A DNA stretch of 40,694 bases from Bacteroidales bacterium (GCA_017508895.1 JAFWRA010000038.1:1-40694), one strand, 5' to 3'; shown: positions 17,037 to 25,678, counted from the first letter of the stretch. Numbers and translations are program-made. Notes: generated by a model not told the origin, from the sequence alone.

Positions 17037-17402
17037 TTAATTATCAGTATTCTGCACCAAAACGAAAGTGTTATTGTCGTTTTCCTTTGGCACATATCCT
17101 TGGTTATAAACGAAGTGATAGACGGCACCAGCCTTGGTCGTGTAGGTACTCGTAAAGTACTTGAAGTCAAAGCCTTTTTCGTTCAGTTGTTGGCGGGTAG
17201 CGAAGCCTTTTCCGTTGGGATTCAGCTCCGTCAAGATATTATGGTTGCGAGCCAAGATGCCGTTGATTTTCCGAATTACGTTGACTTGTTTGTGTGTTTT
17301 CTCGTAGTTGTAGCTGTTGCGGCACGAGTCGCAGCAAAACTTCTTGTCGAGGCGACCGATTAAAGGCTCACCACAGTATAGGCATTTTCTTTTTTCGTCC
17401 AT
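17037..17402 (-). CDS. Small zinc-ribbon protein, 121 residues
   Basis: A treble-clef/zinc-ribbon begins the protein: CLYCGEPL (C7, C10) and KKFCCDSCRNSY supply four Cys ligands. The remainder (RKINGILARNHNILTELNPNGKG, then a strand-rich C-terminus) resembles a conserved Bacteroidota family of unknown role. It is soluble, with no signal. It lies between the DUF4159 gene and the C10 protease on the same strand with short gaps, so it may share their transcript. Confidence 0.7.
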   Translation of the reverse strand: MDEKRKCLYCGEPLIGRLDKKFCCDSCRNSYNYEKTHKQVNVIRKINGILARNHNILTELNPNGKGFATRQQLNEKGFDFKYFTSTYTTKAGAVYHFVYNQGYVPKENDNNTFVLVQNTDN

Positions 17403-17433
17403 GAATGTTGAATTGTTGATTGTTTAATTGTTG

Positions 17434-18081
17434 TTATTTGGTGAAGACATATCGTAAGATATTTGCGCCCATCTTAAGGGCTTTTTCGCGCGTCTCTTGC
17501 GAGTCGTGGTGAACGCGTTGGTCTTCCCAGCCATCGCCGAGGTCGCATTCGTAGGTGAAGATACAAACAATTCTACCTTCGTAAATCAAAGCGAAGAGTT
17601 GAGGCGGTTTGTTGTCATGTTCATGAATCTTCGGCAAGCCATTCGGGAAGGCATACGGCTTTTGGAATATCTCATGCGTGTAAGGCAGCTCCACAAAATC
17701 CAACTCGGGGAACACCTTCTTCATCTGAGGCTCGATGTATTGGCGGATGCCATAGTTGTCGTCGATGTGCAGGAAACCGCCTGCCAGCATATAGTTGCGC
17801 AGGTTTTGCGCCTCGGAGGCATCGAAGACCACATTGCCGTGACCCGTCATGTAGACATAGGGATAGTTGAACAAGTCAGGAGACGACGGTTCTACCGTCG
17901 GCACATTGGGATTGATGTCGGTGCCAATCTCTTGATTGCAGAAACGCACCAAGTTGGGCAATGAGGTCGGGTTGCCGTACCAGTCCCCTCCCCCACGGTA
18001 TTTCAGCAAAGCGATGTTGAGTCGCTGGGCTGAGGCAACGAACGAGAAGGACAATAATATGGCAATCAATAGTTTCTTCAT
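17434..18081 (-). CDS. DUF4159 domain protein with signal peptide
   Basis: The 215-residue product has a signal peptide (MKKLLIAILLSFSFVASAQ), so it is exported. The body fits DUF4159: ALLKYRGGGDWYGNPTSLPNL, YPYVYMTGHGNV, LRNYMLAGGFLHIDDNYG. The fold resembles glutamine amidotransferase-like domains, but the function is unknown. The ATG at 18081 was chosen over an earlier frame extension because it opens the signal peptide. It lies 55 bp after rsmE on the same strand. Confidence 0.8.
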   Translation of the reverse strand: MKKLLIAILLSFSFVASAQRLNIALLKYRGGGDWYGNPTSLPNLVRFCNQEIGTDINPNVPTVEPSSPDLFNYPYVYMTGHGNVVFDASEAQNLRNYMLAGGFLHIDDNYGIRQYIEPQMKKVFPELDFVELPYTHEIFQKPYAFPNGLPKIHEHDNKPPQLFALIYEGRIVCIFTYECDLGDGWEDQRVHHDSQETREKALKMGANILRYVFTK

Positions 18082-18136
18082 TTCAGCGGATTTCTTTTTA
18101 TCAAGAATTTCAGAATTAGAGAAGTTTCTTTTTGAA

Positions 18137-18880
18137 TTATTTTGAATTAGAGACAAAATTGCTGGCAATTTTGCCCTTCATCTGGTTAATGAGTTGGATG
18201 GTATGGCAAGCCACGATGGCCGCTGTCTCAGTACGCAAACGTGCCTCGCCCAAACTACATGGAACAAAGCCATTCTCCTTGGCCAAGGCCACTTCCTCAG
18301 GGCTGAAATCGCCTTCAGGGCCAATGAGCACCAAGGCGTTTTCACCTTTATTATATAGATCGCAGAGGCAGTCCTTCACGTCATCGTCAATCCAGGCGAT
18401 GAACTTCTGTCCTTCAAAGGGTTGCTTCACCAGCTTGTCGAACGGCACCAAGTCCTCCACCTTCGGCAGGCGCGACTTGATGCTCTGCTTCATGGCCGCC
18501 ACCATCACCTTTTGGAAGCGTTCAACGTTGGCGGCACGGCGTTCGGAATGATACGATGTGAACAACCTCACTTTATCTATGCCGATTTCCGTGGCTTTCT
18601 CCAAAAACCACTCCGTGCGCTCGTTGAGTTTGGTCGGCGCGATGGCGATTTCGAGCTTGAAGCCCCAGTGGTCATACCCTTTGCGCTGGTTCGTCAGGTT
18701 GACGGTAGCCCGCTTGGGCAAGGCCTCCACCAACTCGGCATCGAAAAGATAACCTTCACCATTGGTGACGCAGAATCGCTCGCCCTCGGTCATGCGCAGC
18801 ACCTTGACGCAGTGCTTCGACTCGTCCTCAGGCAAGGTTGTCAAGCCTACAGTGGCATTGGGTATGTAAAAGACATTCAT
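18137..18880 (-). CDS. rsmE: 16S rRNA (uracil-1498-N3)-methyltransferase
   Basis: RsmE methylates U1498 of 16S rRNA using S-adenosylmethionine. The 247-residue product has the N-terminal PUA-like domain (DESKHCVKVLRMTEGERF) and a C-terminal SPOUT domain with its knot motifs: VLIGPEGDFSPEEV and LGEARLRTETAAI. Length is standard. It is downstream of argS across a REP pair. Confidence 0.93.
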   Translation of the reverse strand: MNVFYIPNATVGLTTLPEDESKHCVKVLRMTEGERFCVTNGEGYLFDAELVEALPKRATVNLTNQRKGYDHWGFKLEIAIAPTKLNERTEWFLEKATEIGIDKVRLFTSYHSERRAANVERFQKVMVAAMKQSIKSRLPKVEDLVPFDKLVKQPFEGQKFIAWIDDDVKDCLCDLYNKGENALVLIGPEGDFSPEEVALAKENGFVPCSLGEARLRTETAAIVACHTIQLINQMKGKIASNFVSNSK

Positions 18881-18892
18881 TTTGTCCCATCT

Positions 18893-18961
18893 GTAGACGC
18901 ATTGAATGCGTCTCTTTTTTCGTTAATTCCTATTTTTGAGACGCATTCAATGCGTCTCTAC
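18893..18961. repeat. Inverted pair of REP-like GACGCATT palindromes
   Basis: Two copies of a palindromic unit (GACGCATT-N-AATGCGTC) lie in opposite orientation, at 18893-18914 and 18938-18961, with GTAGA/TCTCTAC flanks. Each can fold alone or they can pair as one long stem. It separates argS from rsmE and may act as a transcription attenuator or mRNA stabiliser. Confidence 0.75.
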
Positions 18962-18965
18962 AACA

Positions 18966-20777
18966 TTACATTCTATTCGGCATTCCGATACCCAGCAATT
19001 CCGAAGCATTGCGCAGCAAGGCAGCCACCATGTCGCAGACCTGCAAGCGGAACATGCGGCGGTCGGCATCGGGCTCCTTCAGGATGCTGCACTCTTGGTA
19101 GAACTGGTTGAATTCCTTGGCGAGGTCGAAGATGAAGTTGGCAATCATCGCAGGGCTGCGGTTCTCGGCGGCTTGGTTCAAGACCATCGGCCAGCCATAC
19201 ATCATCACGATGATTTCCTTTTCCTTAGGCTGCAAATCGTTGACCTTTACCTCGCTTTCAAGCTTGATGCCTTGCTCCTCAGCCTTGCGCAGCACCGAGC
19301 AGATACGAGCGTGGGTGTATTGCACAAACGGGCCCGTGTTGCCGTTGAAGTCGATGGACTCCTCAGGATTGAAGAGCATGGTCTTCTTCGGGTCGACCTT
19401 GAGGATGAAATACTTCAAGGCACCCAGTCCGATGGTATGATAGAGTTTGTCGGCCTCCTCGGGCGAAAGGTCTTTGGCCTTGCCGAGTTCGTCGGAGACG
19501 GCCTTGGCCGTGGCCACCATCTCATCCATGAGGTCGTCGGCATCGACCACAGTGCCCTCGCGCGACTTCATCTTACCATTGGGCAGTTCGACCATGCCGT
19601 AGGAAAGGTGCTCAATGTCATTACCCCACTCGCGACCGAGACGCACCAAAACGCGCTTCAGCACATCGAAGTGGTAGATTTGCTCGTTACCCACGACATA
19701 AATCAGCTTCTCTGGGTCGTATTCCTTGACACGCAGTTGGGCGGTGCCAAGGTCTTGGGTCATATAGACCGAGGTGCCGTCGCGGCGGAGCAGGAGCTTC
19801 TCATCCAAACCCTCGTCGCGGAGGTCGCACCACACGGAGTTGTCGTCACGACGATAGAGCACGCCTTTTTCGAGGCCTTCCTGCACTAATGCCTTACCCA
19901 AAAGATAGGTCTGTGATTCGTAATAAATCTTCTCGAAGGACACACCCATGCGCTTATAGGTCACATCGAAGCCGTCGTACACCCATTGGTTCATCGTCTC
20001 CCACAGGTGACGAACTTCGGGGTCGTTGGCTTCCCATTTCACCAGCATCTCGCGGGCTTCCTGCATCAGCGTGGACTCAGCTTCGGCCTTGGCCTTGGCT
20101 TCTTCCTTGGCTTTTTCGTCCAAGGTGTCGTAATTGGCAGGAAGCAATGATTTCACCTCTTCCTTAAACTTCTTGTCGAACAACACATAGAAGTCGCCGA
20201 TAAGGTGGTCGCCCTTCTTGCCCGTCGACTCTGGCGTGCAGCCGTTGCCCCACTTCAGCCAAGCCAGCATGCTCTTGCAGATGTGGATGCCACGGTCGTT
20301 GACCAGGTTGACGCGCACCACCTTCTTGCCGTTGGCCTTCATGATCTCCGAAACACTCCAGCCAAGAAGGTTATTACGGATATGGCCCAAATGCAGGGGT
20401 TTGTTCGTGTTGGGCGAGGAATACTCGATGACTACGTTCTTACCTGAAACGGGTTTGCGGCCAAACTCACGGTTTTCGTGGTTGGCTTTGAAGAAATCCA
20501 TCCAGAACTTATCGGAAATCAGCAGGTTGAGGAATCCCTTCACCACATTGAACTTGGCAATCATGTCCGACTCCTTGATCATCTCAGCGCCCATCTCGTT
20601 GGCCAACTGCTCAGGGTTGCGGCCTGCCAACTTCCCGAAGGGGAACACCACGATGGTCAAATCGCCCTCAAACTCGGGGCGCGTCTTCTGGAAATTCACC
20701 TGCTGCACAGGCGGTTCCTGTCCGTATAAAGTTGTGAATGACTTTATGAATAAATCTCTTAGTACTTGTTCTAGCAT
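18966..20777 (-). CDS. argS: Arginyl-tRNA synthetase
   Basis: The enzyme charges tRNA-Arg. The 603-residue class I synthetase has the N-terminal ArgS additional domain (1-100), the HIGH signature as HLGH (129-132) within SPNTNKPLHLGHIRNN, the KMSKS equivalent MKSREGTVV, and the anticodon-binding C-terminal helical domain ending in IGMPNRM. It has a short leader after a TACTTTTG box on the minus strand. It heads the minus-strand group that includes rsmE. Confidence 0.97.
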   Translation of the reverse strand: MLEQVLRDLFIKSFTTLYGQEPPVQQVNFQKTRPEFEGDLTIVVFPFGKLAGRNPEQLANEMGAEMIKESDMIAKFNVVKGFLNLLISDKFWMDFFKANHENREFGRKPVSGKNVVIEYSSPNTNKPLHLGHIRNNLLGWSVSEIMKANGKKVVRVNLVNDRGIHICKSMLAWLKWGNGCTPESTGKKGDHLIGDFYVLFDKKFKEEVKSLLPANYDTLDEKAKEEAKAKAEAESTLMQEAREMLVKWEANDPEVRHLWETMNQWVYDGFDVTYKRMGVSFEKIYYESQTYLLGKALVQEGLEKGVLYRRDDNSVWCDLRDEGLDEKLLLRRDGTSVYMTQDLGTAQLRVKEYDPEKLIYVVGNEQIYHFDVLKRVLVRLGREWGNDIEHLSYGMVELPNGKMKSREGTVVDADDLMDEMVATAKAVSDELGKAKDLSPEEADKLYHTIGLGALKYFILKVDPKKTMLFNPEESIDFNGNTGPFVQYTHARICSVLRKAEEQGIKLESEVKVNDLQPKEKEIIVMMYGWPMVLNQAAENRSPAMIANFIFDLAKEFNQFYQECSILKEPDADRRMFRLQVCDMVAALLRNASELLGIGMPNRM

Positions 20778-20799
20778 AATCTAATATTTTACATTGGTG

Positions 20800-20807
20800 C
20801 AAAAGTA
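20800..20807 (-). promoter_or_regulatory. -7 box for argS
   Basis: TACTTTTG on the minus strand, 22 bp upstream of the argS ATG. A TTTG on the same strand at 20834-20831 lies slightly further away than the usual -33 spacing. Confidence 0.5.
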
Positions 20808-20890
20808 GTAAATAAGCCCCAAATGTGTAACAAAAATCAAGGAAAAAATACGACTTAAAACGCATTCTCTTTCCATAAGCAAATATTTTG

Positions 20891-20898
20891 TATTTTTG
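20891..20898 (+). promoter_or_regulatory. -7 box for the cytidylate-kinase-like gene
   Basis: TATTTTTG sits 19 bp before the ATG at 20918, giving a leader of roughly a dozen nucleotides. It is divergent from the argS promoter. Confidence 0.45.
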
Positions 20899-20917
20899 TC
20901 ACCTCAATAGAAACACC

Positions 20918-21568
20918 ATGGAAAATCCGAAATTCGTTATCGCCATCAACCGTGAGTTCGGCTCGGGTGGCAGAGAGATTGCCTACAAGCTCGGCGAGCT
21001 GCTCAATGTCAATGTTTACGACAAGGCCATTCTTGACACCTTAACCAACAAGTTCAACCTGACCGTTGAGGAAATGCAGCGCATCAAAGCTGCCAAACCT
21101 AACTGGTGGAAAGACTTCTGCCGATTCTATCAACAGTTCGGCGCTGCTGGACAGGGTGGATATACACCGCAAGAAGACCGAGAGGTGACCTCGCAACAGA
21201 TCTACCTTGCCGAGACGCAAATACTTAGGGACTTGGCCTCACAGGAGTCGTGCGTCATCATCGGGCGTTCCGGATTCCATATTTTCAGGAACCATCCTTA
21301 TGCCATGAGAATCTTCTTCATCGCCGACAGGAAAGCCCGTGTGAAACGCGTCATGGAAAAGTTTGCCTTGGACGAGGACGCCGCCAGCATGCGCATCGAT
21401 AAAATCGATGAGGCACGCGACACATACACGCAGACTGTCGCTGGCGTGTCGCGTTACGATGCCCGCAACTACGACTTCGTATTCAACGTCACCCAGTTCC
21501 CCACCGACCTTGTGGCGCAGTTTCTCGCCGACAACATCAGAAAGAAGTATCCGTTCATAGTGAAATGA
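20918..21568 (+). CDS. Cytidylate kinase-like family protein
   Basis: The 216-residue product belongs to the cytidylate kinase-like P-loop family (AAA_26). It opens with INREFGSGGREIA, where GSGGRE (15-20) is the phosphate-binding loop, followed by NVNVYDKAIL. Later motifs are CVIIGRSGFHIFR, RIFFIADRKARVKRVMEK and YDFVFNVTQFP. The family resembles nucleotide monophosphate kinases, but the substrate is not established. The start at ATG 20918 fits the promoter. It precedes the pyrB leader by 150 bp. Confidence 0.85.
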   Translation: MENPKFVIAINREFGSGGREIAYKLGELLNVNVYDKAILDTLTNKFNLTVEEMQRIKAAKPNWWKDFCRFYQQFGAAGQGGYTPQEDREVTSQQIYLAETQILRDLASQESCVIIGRSGFHIFRNHPYAMRIFFIADRKARVKRVMEKFALDEDAASMRIDKIDEARDTYTQTVAGVSRYDARNYDFVFNVTQFPTDLVAQFLADNIRKKYPFIVK

Positions 21569-21702
21569 GCTAAGATCGACCGAAATTGAAGATATACCGA
21601 TAATTCCATTGTCTTTGTTGAAAGCCCCGTTATGAAAGAAAATGTAATTCATTTTTTATTTCTTTTTTCTTCATAAACTCACCATCAAACCGAAAACTTT
21701 CC

Positions 21703-21710
21703 TATCTTTG
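21703..21710 (+). promoter_or_regulatory. -7 box for the pyrB leader transcript
   Basis: TATCTTTG precedes the leader ORF ATG (21718) by seven bases, so transcription should begin near the leader start codon. A -33 TTTG is not evident. Confidence 0.55.
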
Positions 21711-21717
21711 CAGTCCG

Positions 21718-21861
21718 ATGAGATACTTATACAAGCCATCGGAAAAGATTATCACCACGGAATCAAAGGGTTCCACAAAATTGAATTTCCTACTTTTTCA
21801 TATTGACGGTCACATTGTCGACCGTCTTTTTTTTGCCAAGTTCAACAAACTAAATCGATAA
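21718..21861 (+). CDS. Candidate pyrL-like leader peptide, 47 residues
   Basis: A 47-codon ORF begins just after the TATCTTTG box ([10 protein letters not shown]...) and ends with TAA four bases before the pyrB ATG. It is translated straight through the terminator hairpin and its T-run, where the codons read DRLFFAK. A pyrimidine-rich stretch just before the hairpin (TTTCCTACTTTTTCATATT, 21787-21805) could be a UTP-dependent polymerase pause. This matches the logic of enterobacterial pyrL, a 44-residue leader that couples ribosome position to attenuation. No sequence homology to pyrL is claimed; the parallel is architectural. Confidence 0.6.
   Translation: MRYLYKPSEKIITTESKGSTKLNFLLFHIDGHIVDRLFFAKFNKLNR
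21806..21834 (+). terminator. Intrinsic terminator (attenuator) in the pyrB leader
   Basis: GACGGTC and GACCGTC arms around an eight-base loop are followed immediately by eight Ts. It lies inside the leader ORF and 32 bp upstream of pyrB, where a plain gene-end terminator would serve no upstream gene. A ribosome translating close behind the polymerase would block this hairpin. Confidence 0.75.
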
Positions 21862-21865
21862 GCCT

Positions 21866-22786
21866 ATGTCAATTTCATTGAAAAACCGCAGCCTGATTTC
21901 CATCAGCGACTACACGCCTGAAGAAATCTGCCATGTCCTCGACATCGCCGAGGACTTCGAGAAAAACCCGCACCAGAACCTGCTGAACGGGCGCATCATC
22001 GCCTCGCTCTTCTTCGAGCCTTCCACCCGTACGCGCCTGAGCTTCGAGACCGCCATCCAACTCTTGGGCGGCAACGTCATCGGCTTCAGCAGCACCGCCG
22101 GAACGAGCATCCAAAAAGGCGAATCCCTCGCCGACACCATCACCATGGTGGCCAGCTATGCCGACCTTATCGTTATGCGTAACCCCATTGAAGGCTCGGC
22201 ACGCTTTGCCTCTGAAGTGTCGAAGGTGCCGGTCATCAACGCGGGCGACGGTGCCAACCAACACCCCACCCAGTGCATGCTCGACCTCTACAGCATCCGC
22301 AAGACGCAAGGCACACTCGAAAACCTTGAGATCACCCTCGTCGGCGACCTGAAATACGGCCGCACCGTCCACAGCCTCGTGGAAGCCATGTGCCACTTCA
22401 ACGCGAAGTTCAACCTCGTCTCGCCCGTCGAGCTGAAGCTGCCGAGCGTGGTGAAACAGCACATCAAGGACCGCAACCTCGAATACCACCAGTACACCGA
22501 ATTAGAGGACGCCATCCCCCACTCCGACATCATCTACATGACCCGCATCCAGCGCGAGCGTTTCCCCGACCCCGAAGAATACGAGAAGGTGAAAAACTCC
22601 TACGTGCTGCGCAACGCCATGCTGGAGAACTCGAAGCCCAACTGCCGTGTGCTGCACCCGCTGCCACGTGTCAACGAAATCCACGTCGACGTCGACGCCA
22701 ACCCGAAGGCGTATTACTTCCAGCAGGCACAAAACGGCGTCTACGCCCGTCAAGCACTTATAGCATCCATCCTTGGACTAAAATGA
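21866..22786 (+). CDS. pyrB: Aspartate carbamoyltransferase catalytic subunit
   Basis: PyrB makes N-carbamoyl-aspartate, the committed step of pyrimidine synthesis. The 306-residue chain has the carbamoyl-phosphate loop STRTR (53-57), Lys84 in the QKGES loop, [18 protein letters not shown] and the closing motif [10 protein letters not shown]. All catalytic residues expected of the family are present. Partnering pyrI lies downstream. Expression is probably attenuated by pyrimidine supply through the leader described above. Confidence 0.97.
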   Translation: MSISLKNRSLISISDYTPEEICHVLDIAEDFEKNPHQNLLNGRIIASLFFEPSTRTRLSFETAIQLLGGNVIGFSSTAGTSIQKGESLADTITMVASYADLIVMRNPIEGSARFASEVSKVPVINAGDGANQHPTQCMLDLYSIRKTQGTLENLEITLVGDLKYGRTVHSLVEAMCHFNAKFNLVSPVELKLPSVVKQHIKDRNLEYHQYTELEDAIPHSDIIYMTRIQRERFPDPEEYEKVKNSYVLRNAMLENSKPNCRVLHPLPRVNEIHVDVDANPKAYYFQQAQNGVYARQALIASILGLK

Positions 22787-22797
22787 TACAAGTCGGC

Positions 22798-22853
22798 GTT
22801 TCGACAGGCTCAACGACCTTAGCTTATGCAGGTCCCTGAGCCTGTCGAAGGGC
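22798..22853. repeat. REP-like inverted repeat between pyrB and pyrI
   Basis: TTCGACAGGCTCA... pairs with ...TGAGCCTGTCGAA in an imperfect long hairpin with a loop near TTAGCTTATGC. This sequence type is a common dispersed repeat in bacteria. It could differentially stabilise the pyrB message over pyrI. Confidence 0.7.
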
Positions 22854-22902
22854 CGTCAACAATTAAACAATTAAACAACCAACAATTCAACATATAGCAG
22901 AC

Positions 22903-23370
22903 ATGGAAAAAAAGAAAGAACTGACTGTGAGCGCCATTGAGAATGGCACCGTCATCGACCATATCCCCGCCGACAAAGTGTTCCAAGTCGTCAAGATCTT
23001 AGGCTTGGAGAAAGTCAGCAACCCCGTGTATTTCGGCACCAATGTGGAGAGCAAGAAATACGGCACCAAGGGCTTCATCAAAGTCTCCAACAAATACTTC
23101 GAGCCTGAAGACGTGAACAAGATCGCCCTCGTCGCCCCCACCGCCTCCATCATCGAAATCAAGGACTTCGAGGTCATCAGGAAACAGACCGTGACCATCC
23201 CTGATCGCATCGAGCACATCGTGAAGTGCTTCAATCCGAACTGCGTCACCAACAAGGAACACGACGTGCCGACCAAGTTCACCGTCATCAAAGACGCACA
23301 AGGCAACATCAAGCTGCACTGCCACTATTGCGAGAAGAACACCACACAAGACAAACTTGAATTCATCTGA
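22903..23370 (+). CDS. pyrI: Aspartate carbamoyltransferase regulatory subunit
   Basis: PyrI binds CTP/ATP and gives allosteric control of the PyrB trimer. The 155-residue protein has the nucleotide-binding N-domain (VSAIENGTVIDHIPADKVF) and a zinc domain with four Cys ligands: C109, C114, C140 and C143. The spacing CFNPNC...CHYC is as expected. It is in the same operon as pyrB, separated by a REP-like hairpin. Confidence 0.95.
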   Translation: MEKKKELTVSAIENGTVIDHIPADKVFQVVKILGLEKVSNPVYFGTNVESKKYGTKGFIKVSNKYFEPEDVNKIALVAPTASIIEIKDFEVIRKQTVTIPDRIEHIVKCFNPNCVTNKEHDVPTKFTVIKDAQGNIKLHCHYCEKNTTQDKLEFI

Positions 23371-23489
23371 TTTTTACCATGACTATTGACCATGACAATG
23401 ACCATTTCAGCCCATGGTGTGGAAATCGGCCTCCATGGTGTCGCTGTCATAGTCATGGTCTGTGATCATAGTTAACGAAAACACCACTT
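23371..23489. repeat. Imperfect inverted repeat between pyrI and lemA
   Basis: ACCATGACTATTGACC... faces ...TGTCATAGTCATGGT, with a loop containing two CCATGGTGT copies. The arms are imperfect and have no T-run, so it looks like a degenerate repeat rather than a terminator. Confidence 0.5.
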
Positions 23490-24071
23490 ATGAAGAAAAC
23501 AGGAATTGTCATCGCCATCATTGTAGGCATCATCCTCATTTGGGGCATTGGTACCTACAATGGTTTCGTGAAGAAACAAGAAGCCATGACCACGGCTTGG
23601 GGGCAGGTGGAGAACGTCTACCAACGCCGTGCCGACCTCGTGCCTAACCTCGTCTCCGTGGTGAAGAACTACTCGGAATACGAGCAAGGCACCTTGATTG
23701 CCGTGACCGAAGCCCGTGCCCAGAAAGCCGCTGCCACCACGGTCAACATCGAGAACTACACCGAGAGTGACCTGAAGGACTTCCAAGCCGCACAAGACGA
23801 ATTGGGCGAATCACTGAACCGCCTCATCGTCTCCGTAGAGAACTACCCCGACCTGAAAGCCAACGAGGAATATCTCACCTTGCAAGCCCAACTGGCAGGA
23901 TGCGAGAACCGCATCCTGACAGAGCGCCAGCGCTTCAACGAGGCTGCCATGGCTTACAACCAAAGCATCCGCAAATTCCCGAACAGTGTAATCGCCAATA
24001 TGTTCGGTTTCGAAAAGCGGCCTTATTTCGAGGCTGACGAAGGAGCCGACAGGGTGCCGGAGACGTTTTGA
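23490..24071 (+). CDS. LemA family membrane protein
   Basis: The 193-residue product has one N-terminal membrane segment (residues 4-23) and then a helical LemA domain (NGFVKKQEAMTTAWGQVENVYQRRADLVPNLV, then LNRLIVSVENYPDLKANEEY and RFNEAAMAYNQSIRKFPN). LemA proteins are anchored helical bundles whose general role is unclear. It follows pyrI and is probably co-transcribed. A terminator follows. Confidence 0.9.
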   Translation: MKKTGIVIAIIVGIILIWGIGTYNGFVKKQEAMTTAWGQVENVYQRRADLVPNLVSVVKNYSEYEQGTLIAVTEARAQKAAATTVNIENYTESDLKDFQAAQDELGESLNRLIVSVENYPDLKANEEYLTLQAQLAGCENRILTERQRFNEAAMAYNQSIRKFPNSVIANMFGFEKRPYFEADEGADRVPETF

Positions 24072-24095
24072 ACAGGTCTTACATTAAAACAGAAA

Positions 24096-24132
24096 CGGGC
24101 GGAATCCTAATGGGTTTCGCCCGAATTTTTTT
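24096..24132 (+). terminator. Intrinsic terminator after lemA
   Basis: Arms CGGGCGGAA and TTTCGCCCG (one G-U pair) with a ten-base loop, followed by AA and an eight-T run. It closes the pyr-lemA transcript and marks the left edge of the accessory patch. Confidence 0.8.
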
Positions 24133-24173
24133 TCAAAAAGTTTGACTGCATTTGAAAAAACAATTTGTCAAAT

Positions 24174-24213
24174 CACCGCAATTTGCGGTGCAAATGAAGA
24201 TTTTTCGCCGCAT
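24174..24213. repeat. Hairpin plus short repeat shared with 30371-30394
   Basis: A CACCGCAA-T-TTGCGGTG palindrome (24174-24190) is followed by a 24-bp stretch that recurs at 30371-30394 (shared core ATTTTTCGCCGCAT, two mismatches overall). Both copies lie just beyond the 3' end of minus-strand accessory coding sequence. Confidence 0.6.
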
Positions 24214-24271
24214 AGTCACAGACAATCCGCACCTTCGTCAACGGGCTTTGGAAACCTCTACAACAAGGTAA

Positions 24272-25546
24272 CTAATCTTTCAAACACCCGATAGGCACAA
24301 CAAACACTCCGTCTTCACGGCGGTAGGCATACATTCCCACGCCCACCAGCACCATCATGAACGACGGCTCTTTCATCTTCTCCGTGTCAATCTTACCCGA
24401 AAGATTTATCAATGATGCTGCACCTTCATTGATGAGGTCGTCGCCACCCAGCTTTATCTCAACCAGACCGTAACGGCCATCCCTCAAATGTACAACTGCG
24501 TCACATTCCAGCCCGTTCTTGTCCCTGAAGTGATACACCTTGCCATTAAGAGCCTCGGCATAAGCTCGGAGGTCTCGCACAGCCAGCGTCTCATACATCA
24601 AACCAAATGTGTTCAAATCGTTTACCAAGTCTCGAGGGCCTATGCCCAATGCAGCCGTGGCAATCGAGGGGTCGGTAAAATACCGCGTGTCGCTCGTCCG
24701 TATCGCCGTCTTGCTCCGCAAGTTGGGATTCCATGCCTCGCTGTCCTCAACCACAAAAATTTCTTTCAATGCCTTGATGTACGATGCGATGGTGTCTTCC
24801 GACAAAGCGTCCGACTCATTCGCAATCATGTCTGCCCTGATGGTGCCGCACGATGCTTGGCTGCCTTGGTTTCGCGCCAGTGAGCGCAACAGGCGGTGAA
24901 CCCTAACGGGGTCGCGATCCACACCGTCCACCTTCGAGATATCACGTTTCTCTACCGCCTCCACGTAGTCAAACGCCTGGTCTAAAGCTATCTCGTTTTC
25001 CATCCCCACCGCCAATGGCCATCCTCCGCGGCAGGTCAAGAATGCAAGCTGCTCAATGGACATGTCGTTGACAGCACCAATCTGTTCGGGTGACTCGAAC
25101 AATTCAGCCAGTGACACCTCGCCGGTCGATTCTTGCGACTCCCAAAGGCTCATGGGGCGCATCCTCAGCCACCCAATGCGTCCTGTTCCCGAGTGAACCA
25201 CCTTACTCATGTCGGCTGGAACGGCTGAGCCAGTCAGAATAAACTGACCCAGCGGGCCGTGGTCTGATTCAAAACGAATGCTGTCCCACAACTGAGGGGT
25301 AATTTGCCATTCATCAATAAGCCGGGGAAACTCACCTTTCAACAGCAGTTTCGGGTTCAGCGATGCCATTTTGATGTTCTGGTCAACCATACCAGTTTCC
25401 GTCATATACTTCACACTCTTGGCAATCTGCTCCGCCGTAGTAGTCTTTCCGCACCATTTGGCACCTTCGATAAGCACAGCCCCTTTGCCTGCCAACTTAC
25501 GCTCTAACAGCCTGTCAGCTATCCTTTTTTTATAGGTCTTATCCAT
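24272..25546 (-). CDS. AAA_14 / DUF4143-type ATPase
   Basis: The 424-residue protein is one of the prokaryotic AAA ATPases with an AAA_14 core and a C-terminal DUF4143 domain. Walker A is GAKWCGKT (28-35), Walker B RLIDEWQ (Asp78, Glu79) and a sensor-like ILTGSAVPA follows. The C-terminus has a nuclease-like pattern (CDAVVHLRDGRYGLVEIKLG). These proteins are widespread and their role is unclear. The start at 25546 follows a TATCTTTG box; an in-frame ATG at 25618 lies inside upstream direct repeats, beyond that promoter. A second ATPase with the same domain type lies at 28664-30013. Confidence 0.85.
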   Translation of the reverse strand: MDKTYKKRIADRLLERKLAGKGAVLIEGAKWCGKTTTAEQIAKSVKYMTETGMVDQNIKMASLNPKLLLKGEFPRLIDEWQITPQLWDSIRFESDHGPLGQFILTGSAVPADMSKVVHSGTGRIGWLRMRPMSLWESQESTGEVSLAELFESPEQIGAVNDMSIEQLAFLTCRGGWPLAVGMENEIALDQAFDYVEAVEKRDISKVDGVDRDPVRVHRLLRSLARNQGSQASCGTIRADMIANESDALSEDTIASYIKALKEIFVVEDSEAWNPNLRSKTAIRTSDTRYFTDPSIATAALGIGPRDLVNDLNTFGLMYETLAVRDLRAYAEALNGKVYHFRDKNGLECDAVVHLRDGRYGLVEIKLGGDDLINEGAASLINLSGKIDTEKMKEPSFMMVLVGVGMYAYRREDGVFVVPIGCLKD

Positions 25547-25569
25547 ACTTTTTTGTTTGAATTGCGTTG

Positions 25570-25577
25570 CAAAGATA
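25570..25577 (-). promoter_or_regulatory. -7 box for the first ATPase
   Basis: TATCTTTG on the minus strand, 24 bp upstream of the ATG at 25546 and just downstream of the 23-bp repeats, so the repeats would sit at the -33 region and above. Confidence 0.55.
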
Positions 25578-25594
25578 TGGATTTTCTTTTTGCG

Positions 25595-25678
25595 TTCACC
25601 CGTTTGGCTAAAATTCATTCACCTGTTTGGCCAAAAATCATTCACCCATTTGACCAAATACCGTTCGCCCAAAGAGGT
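25595..25678. repeat. 23-bp tandem direct repeats upstream of the first ATPase
   Basis: The element TTCACCCGTTTGGC-like recurs at 25595, 25618, 25641 and (partial) 25664, an exact 23-bp period. The units are similar but not identical. Sitting just upstream of the ATPase promoter they look like operator iterons. On the minus strand each unit also reads as a short ATG...TGA peptide with overlapping ATGA, which may be coincidental. Confidence 0.75.

Noticed and set aside
18936..19889. Plus-strand open frame of 317 codons opposite argS
   Set aside because: It is the shadow of argS, which has full synthetase motifs.
22798..22853. Terminator between pyrB and pyrI
   Set aside because: The hairpin has no T-run and matches a common dispersed repeat.
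25546..25618. Upstream ATG at 25618 as start of the first ATPase
   Set aside because: It lies inside the 23-bp repeats and upstream of the TATCTTTG box, so the later ATG at 25546 is preferred.
25595..25678. Plasmid replication iterons
   Set aside because: No replication initiator gene is nearby; repeats lie at an ATPase promoter.
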